DNA of 42,113 nt from Gemmatimonadales bacterium (GTDB lineage Bacteria; Gemmatimonadota; Gemmatimonadetes; Gemmatimonadales; GWC2-71-9): positions 1-42,113 of the forward strand of contig JACCRS010000034.1 in assembly GCA_013813435.1 (NCBI GenBank), in the 5' to 3' direction. Below are positions 38,439-42,113 of this stretch, one piece after another (position 1 is the stretch's first letter; every line of letters starts with the position of its first letter). The translations under genes were made by a program, and so were the position numbers. Under the pieces are notes generated by a model. The model searched no databases. It had not been told where the DNA came from and worked only from the letters and a program-made list of their open reading frames with translations.

Positions 38439-40913
38439 TCAGTCGACCGTGGCCGGGTAGTCGTAAGCGTAGTAGCTCTGGCCGGAGCGCGCGAGTACTC
38501 CGTCCGGATCGTTGAGCACCGCACCCAGCACGCGTCCACCCGCCGCGGTTACTCGCTGCCCGGCGAGCTCCGCAGCGCCGCGGTTGGTCTGTCCAGCCCT
38601 CACCACCATGATTACCCCGTCGGCCGATGCCGCGAGCGTTGCCGCGTCGGCACTGACCAGCACCGGTGGTGTATCCAGCAGGATTACGTCGAACTCGGTG
38701 CGCAGCTCCATGAGCAGACCGCGTAGGGTGGCGGGCTCCAGCAGCTCCGGGGTGGTCTGAGGGTCGGAGCCGCAGGGGAGGAGTGCAAGCCGCTCGATTC
38801 CCGTCTTACGAATGGCTCCCAGTCGCTGGCTGATCGGACTGTGGAGCACCGAGCCCGCGCCACTGGGGCGCAGCAAATCCATGAGGCCCGGCGCGCGAGT
38901 GGCGCGGAATACCCGGTGCAGCCGCGGCCGGTGAATATCACAGTCCACCAGCAGCACCCGAGCGCCTCCGCGCGCGAACGTTGCGGCCAGATTCGTGGCG
39001 ATCAACGTCTTGCCCTCCTGTGGCCCAGCGCTGGTCACCACCAGCGTGCACGGGCGGTCGCCCCAGGAAAATGCCAGACTGATGCGGAGCATCCGAAATG
39101 CTTCCTCCTCTCTGGAGAGAGCTCCGGAGGGAGAGAACAGAACCTCGGATGACAGCCGGTTACCATTGCCGTTGGCCCCGCCATTAGCGAGCAGCTTCAC
39201 ACTGCCAGGTGGGGTCGGGAGGATCGCGTCGATGCGGGGTATGATCCCCAGCTCGATGGTTCCGATCAGATCGTGCAGCTCTTTCGGACGGCGAACTGCC
39301 CTGTTGGTCGCGTCGGCCACCACCGCGGCGACGCCACCAGCCAAGACGCCGAGCAGCAGCCCGAATACCAGAGCCACGGAGCCAGGAACGCCGCTCTTGC
39401 GGTAGGGTAGCGGGGCAAGGTCGAGGATTTCGATGTCGGCGGCCCCCAGCGCCTCCGAGATGCGAGCCTTCTGGTACTCCTGACGCAACGCATCGGCGGT
39501 GGTGCGCAACACCTGCACCTTGCGGTCGAGCGTGGCTTCAGCCGCTTGCTTGGCTGGAAGGCCCTGAATCGACCGCTGCCCGCTGGCCTGCTGGCTGGAC
39601 AGGACCGCGATGCGCGCGTCAATGGAAGCCAGGCGAGCCTGTACCGCGCGGATAAGCCGATCCTGGGTTGTCTCCAGCAGCATGGTGAGTTGCACCACAT
39701 CCGGGTGAGTAGCAAGCGCCCGCCACGGTCCTGTGGTCAAGGAATCGAGCCTGGTGCGGTAGTCAATGAGTCGCTGCTGCAGCTGACTCAGAGTCGAGTC
39801 GGAAGCCACCTCTGGCGAGTACGCCAGTACCTGGAATCCGGCGTCAGGAGCTCCGCGCTCCGATTCTTCGAGCCTTTCAAGCAGCGCAGCAAGTACCCGG
39901 CGGTCGGCCACCAATTCCCCGCGCTGCGCGTGCCGCGCCCCGGCCGTGGCCTGTTCCGCGGTGAGATTGTCGCTCGAGCTTCCCATCTGCTGATTGCCGC
40001 GAAAGGTGCTGAGCCGTGCTTCGGCCTGGATCACCAGCGAATCCGTTACCCGCAGCTGCTCGGCCAGAAACTCCCGGCGCCGTCCAGCCTGCTCCTGCGC
40101 CGCATGGCCATTCGCTGACTGAAACAGCTGGGCGAGTTGGTTGGCGAACCGCTGAGCCCGGGCGGGATCATGGTCCGTGTACTTGACGTCGATCACGTCC
40201 GTACCAGGGCGAGGCACCACCTTCAGTCGCTGCAGCGCCCCGTCGATGGTCACGTCCCGGGGTTCCACCACCGCCATGGTAAAGCCAACCGGCGGGTGCT
40301 CCAGAATCGTCAGGCCGATGGATCCCAGCCGGAGCGGCTGGCCAAACTCAGCCGAGGCCTCGCCTCCACTATTACTTGCTACCACCCCCTCGTCTGAGAA
40401 GCGCAGCGCAAAAGTGTCGGCCGGCGCGTTCGGCGCCACGGCCACGTCGCGCAGAGCGGCAATCGGGAAACCGCGGCCGACAAGGGGCGCGCCGATGATG
40501 AATGGTGTGGCTGGACGCAGGCGGAGACCGAGTGAGTCCACCACCGCACCCACCAGCGTACGGCTGGTCAGCACCTGAACTGCGGAGAGCAGCGGGTCCA
40601 CTGGACGGTCGAGAGACTGGGGCGGGTTCTCGACGCCACTCGTGAGGCTGCGCCGCTCACCGGCCATTCGGATCACGGAGCGCGCGCTGTACTGGGGCTG
40701 AGCCTGAACCAGCAGGAGAGCCGTCAGGGACACCACCAGTCCAACACTCACCAGAAACAACGGCAGGTTCTCCCGAACAGCGCGCACCAGATGCGCGGGG
40801 TTGATGCCGTCGCCCTGCTGGACCGGGTCGGTCGCTGGGACCGGCGTCTCGCGGGCCAAGGGGCCCACTAACACCCGGTCTGGAGAGCGGGGTCCTGAGG
40901 GGCGGTCATGCAT
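38439..40913 (-). CDS. Polysaccharide co-polymerase / tyrosine autokinase (Wzc-like)
   Basis: 824 aa. Two membrane segments (about 50-70, LFLVSVGLVVSLTALLLV, and about 510-535, VALVFGLLLGVLAGGVAAVV) flank a Wzz-type periplasmic region with long coiled coils (RRREFLAEQLRVTDSLVIQAEARLSTF). The C-terminal BY-kinase has Walker A SAGPQEGKTLIATNLA, Walker A' VLLVDCDIHRPRLH and Walker B VILLDTPPVL. The C-terminus carries four tyrosines (SYYAYDY), the sites normally autophosphorylated. Such proteins control chain length and export of capsule or exopolysaccharide. The gene is divergent from a beta-helix lipoprotein, so this edge probably enters an exopolysaccharide locus. Confidence 0.95.
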   Translation of the reverse strand: MHDRPSGPRSPDRVLVGPLARETPVPATDPVQQGDGINPAHLVRAVRENLPLFLVSVGLVVSLTALLLVQAQPQYSARSVIRMAGERRSLTSGVENPPQSLDRPVDPLLSAVQVLTSRTLVGAVVDSLGLRLRPATPFIIGAPLVGRGFPIAALRDVAVAPNAPADTFALRFSDEGVVASNSGGEASAEFGQPLRLGSIGLTILEHPPVGFTMAVVEPRDVTIDGALQRLKVVPRPGTDVIDVKYTDHDPARAQRFANQLAQLFQSANGHAAQEQAGRRREFLAEQLRVTDSLVIQAEARLSTFRGNQQMGSSSDNLTAEQATAGARHAQRGELVADRRVLAALLERLEESERGAPDAGFQVLAYSPEVASDSTLSQLQQRLIDYRTRLDSLTTGPWRALATHPDVVQLTMLLETTQDRLIRAVQARLASIDARIAVLSSQQASGQRSIQGLPAKQAAEATLDRKVQVLRTTADALRQEYQKARISEALGAADIEILDLAPLPYRKSGVPGSVALVFGLLLGVLAGGVAAVVADATNRAVRRPKELHDLIGTIELGIIPRIDAILPTPPGSVKLLANGGANGNGNRLSSEVLFSPSGALSREEEAFRMLRISLAFSWGDRPCTLVVTSAGPQEGKTLIATNLAATFARGGARVLLVDCDIHRPRLHRVFRATRAPGLMDLLRPSGAGSVLHSPISQRLGAIRKTGIERLALLPCGSDPQTTPELLEPATLRGLLMELRTEFDVILLDTPPVLVSADAATLAASADGVIMVVRAGQTNRGAAELAGQRVTAAGGRVLGAVLNDPDGVLARSGQSYYAYDYPATVD

Positions 40914-41106
40914 GGGCTGAGCTCACCTGAGGGAGGGTGCATGTCGGCCCGGTCCCACAACAGGAGGGCATCGCATGCGGAGACTGGGCCACATCCGGCA
41001 CTGCAAATCCGTGCACTCTCTGAGCCTCCTGCGGCACATGCTATGTTCACTTGGGACCCTATGCATCTCGTTACCACCGCGCGCAGAGGGGGAGATCAGA
41101 GCCAGT

Positions 41107-42113
41107 ATGGCAACCAGGCACTGGGCCGGTGTAGTTGCATCGCTTATGCCGCTGGCGGGCTGCTCCAACTCGCCCCCAGCCGAAAGTGCCAACTGGGCCG
41201 CCGTTGCGGGGGCGGACCCGGCAGTGGCGTTGGCCGCGGCGGTGCCGATCCGCTACTACGTGGCTCCTGCCGGGTCAGATACCAACCCCGGCAGCGCCGG
41301 TTCTCCGTTCAGGACCATACAGAAAGCAGCCAACGTGGCGGGCGCGGGCGATACGGTCATCGTACGCTCCGGTAGGTACACCGGCGCGAGCCGCATCGTG
41401 TCGCTCAGCCGAAGCGGCGCGCCGGGTAACCCCATCACATTTATGTCAGAGAACCGGTGGGGTGCCATTCTGGACGGTCGGGGTCAGAGCCAGGAGGGGT
41501 GGTACTTCGACGCCGGCGTCGGCCACGTCAGGGTCGAGGGGTTCGAGATCCGGGATCTTCAGGCTCACGGATTCGATTTTTACGGTGGGGCTGTGCACGA
41601 CATCACGATCGTCCGGAACCGCGTGCATCACATCGGGCGGAGCTGCACCGATACGCGGAACGGGCGAACCGGCGCGTCTCTCGGAGCCGGGGCCCGCCGG
41701 GTAGTCTTCGACGGAAATGTCTGGCATGATATCGGCCGCTACGCCCCCGGGGAGCAGGGCTGCTCCCCGCGAACGGAGTACTATAAAAACCACGATCATG
41801 GCATCTACGTAGCGGACGCCGATGGGATCACAATCCAGAACAACGTTTTCTATAGGGTTGCGCGGGGCTGGCCTGTTCACCGCTACTCGTCTCGCCAGGC
41901 CCTTTCACGCGGTCTCACCATCGTCAACAACACATTCGTAGGACAGAACCCCTATCGCCCAGGTCACATTATCCTGGCGAGCCCCACCGAGAGCCTCAGG
42001 ATCGAGAACAACATCTTCCATGGGCCAAAGACAGCCGGGCTCTATTTCGAGAATCTGCAGTTCCCCGCTGCGTCAGTGCGCCACAACATGATTCATCCGG
42101 GGGTGATCAAGGT
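41107..42113 (+). CDS. Right-handed beta-helix lipoprotein (DUF1565/pectate-lyase-like), C-terminus cut by window edge
   Basis: The frame is open from the ATG at 41107 to the right edge (335 codons seen). The signal ends LMPLAGC (Cys19), a lipobox. The mature part opens with RYYVAPAGSDTNPGSAGSPFRTIQKAANVAGAGDTVIVRSG, a DUF1565-type cap, followed by beta-helix coils with repeated N-N-x-F/I stacks (ITIVRNRVHHIG, ITIQNNVFYRVA, LTIVNNTFVGQ, LRIENNIFHG). Such folds bind or cleave polysaccharides. The gene is divergent from the Wzc-like gene, so it may act on the same exopolysaccharide. Whether it is a lyase, a hydrolase or only a binding protein cannot be told here. Confidence 0.88.
   Translation, partial: MATRHWAGVVASLMPLAGCSNSPPAESANWAAVAGADPAVALAAAVPIRYYVAPAGSDTNPGSAGSPFRTIQKAANVAGAGDTVIVRSGRYTGASRIVSLSRSGAPGNPITFMSENRWGAILDGRGQSQEGWYFDAGVGHVRVEGFEIRDLQAHGFDFYGGAVHDITIVRNRVHHIGRSCTDTRNGRTGASLGAGARRVVFDGNVWHDIGRYAPGEQGCSPRTEYYKNHDHGIYVADADGITIQNNVFYRVARGWPVHRYSSRQALSRGLTIVNNTFVGQNPYRPGHIILASPTESLRIENNIFHGPKTAGLYFENLQFPAASVRHNMIHPGVIK

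Overview
The window is GC-rich bacterial chromosome with dense, mostly short-spaced genes. Many exported lipoproteins, TolB-like propellers fused to bacterial Ig-like domains, a DUF5916 outer-membrane protein, an ECF sigma/anti-sigma pair with HEAT-repeat proteins, and a Gram-negative style tyrosine autokinase suggest a Gemmatimonadota-like diderm. That placement is inference from gene content only. I saw no tRNA, rRNA, CRISPR array, insertion sequence or prophage. Two genes run off the window: an exported protein at the left edge and a parallel beta-helix lipoprotein at the right edge.

Layout. 1-6431 (minus) is a run of eight genes: NTF2-like lipoprotein, amidohydrolase lipoprotein, alpha-toroid protein, selD, a small protein, RNase HI, a zinc-ribbon protein and an exported protein. 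The middle of this run (5971 to 1719) is tightly spaced. selD is read through an in-frame TGA (selenocysteine, residue 23) followed by a SECIS-like hairpin. 6517-8370 (plus) is a GH15 glucoamylase/trehalase-like enzyme, facing a histone H1-like Lys-rich protein (8378-8833, minus). 9030-13043 (plus) holds an Ig/TolB propeller protein, an MDR oxidoreductase and a small multi-pass membrane protein. 13079-16059 (minus) holds two tandem paralogous propeller lipoproteins and a TerC protein. 16180-22426 (minus) runs from ECF sigma factor to membrane anti-sigma, two exported HEAT-repeat proteins and a DUF5916 protein. A coiled-coil exported protein with an apparent frameshift follows upstream (22732-23387).

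23630-30287 (plus) is gyrA, a threonine/serine ammonia-lyase, a REC-GAF-GGDEF diguanylate cyclase, a zinc-ribbon Ser/Thr kinase and a small lipoprotein. An hsp20 gene with two compensating frameshifts follows (30455-31045), then hemA (31170-32360, plus). On the minus strand are hemH (an Fe-S type ferrochelatase) and a NarL/NarX-like two-component pair (32398-35993). The right end has a DUF885 lipoprotein, a small DUF3592-like membrane protein, a Wzc-like polysaccharide co-polymerase/tyrosine kinase (minus) and, divergent from it, the partial beta-helix lipoprotein, probably the edge of an exopolysaccharide locus.

How genes work together. SelD makes selenophosphate for selenocysteine synthesis and is itself predicted to be a selenoprotein, so the genome should carry selA, selB and selC elsewhere. 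HemA and HemH are the first committed and last steps of heme synthesis and converge here. The sigma/anti-sigma/HEAT cluster looks like an envelope-stress or envelope-maturation module. The REC-GGDEF and kinase genes overlap by 4 bases and probably form one signalling unit.
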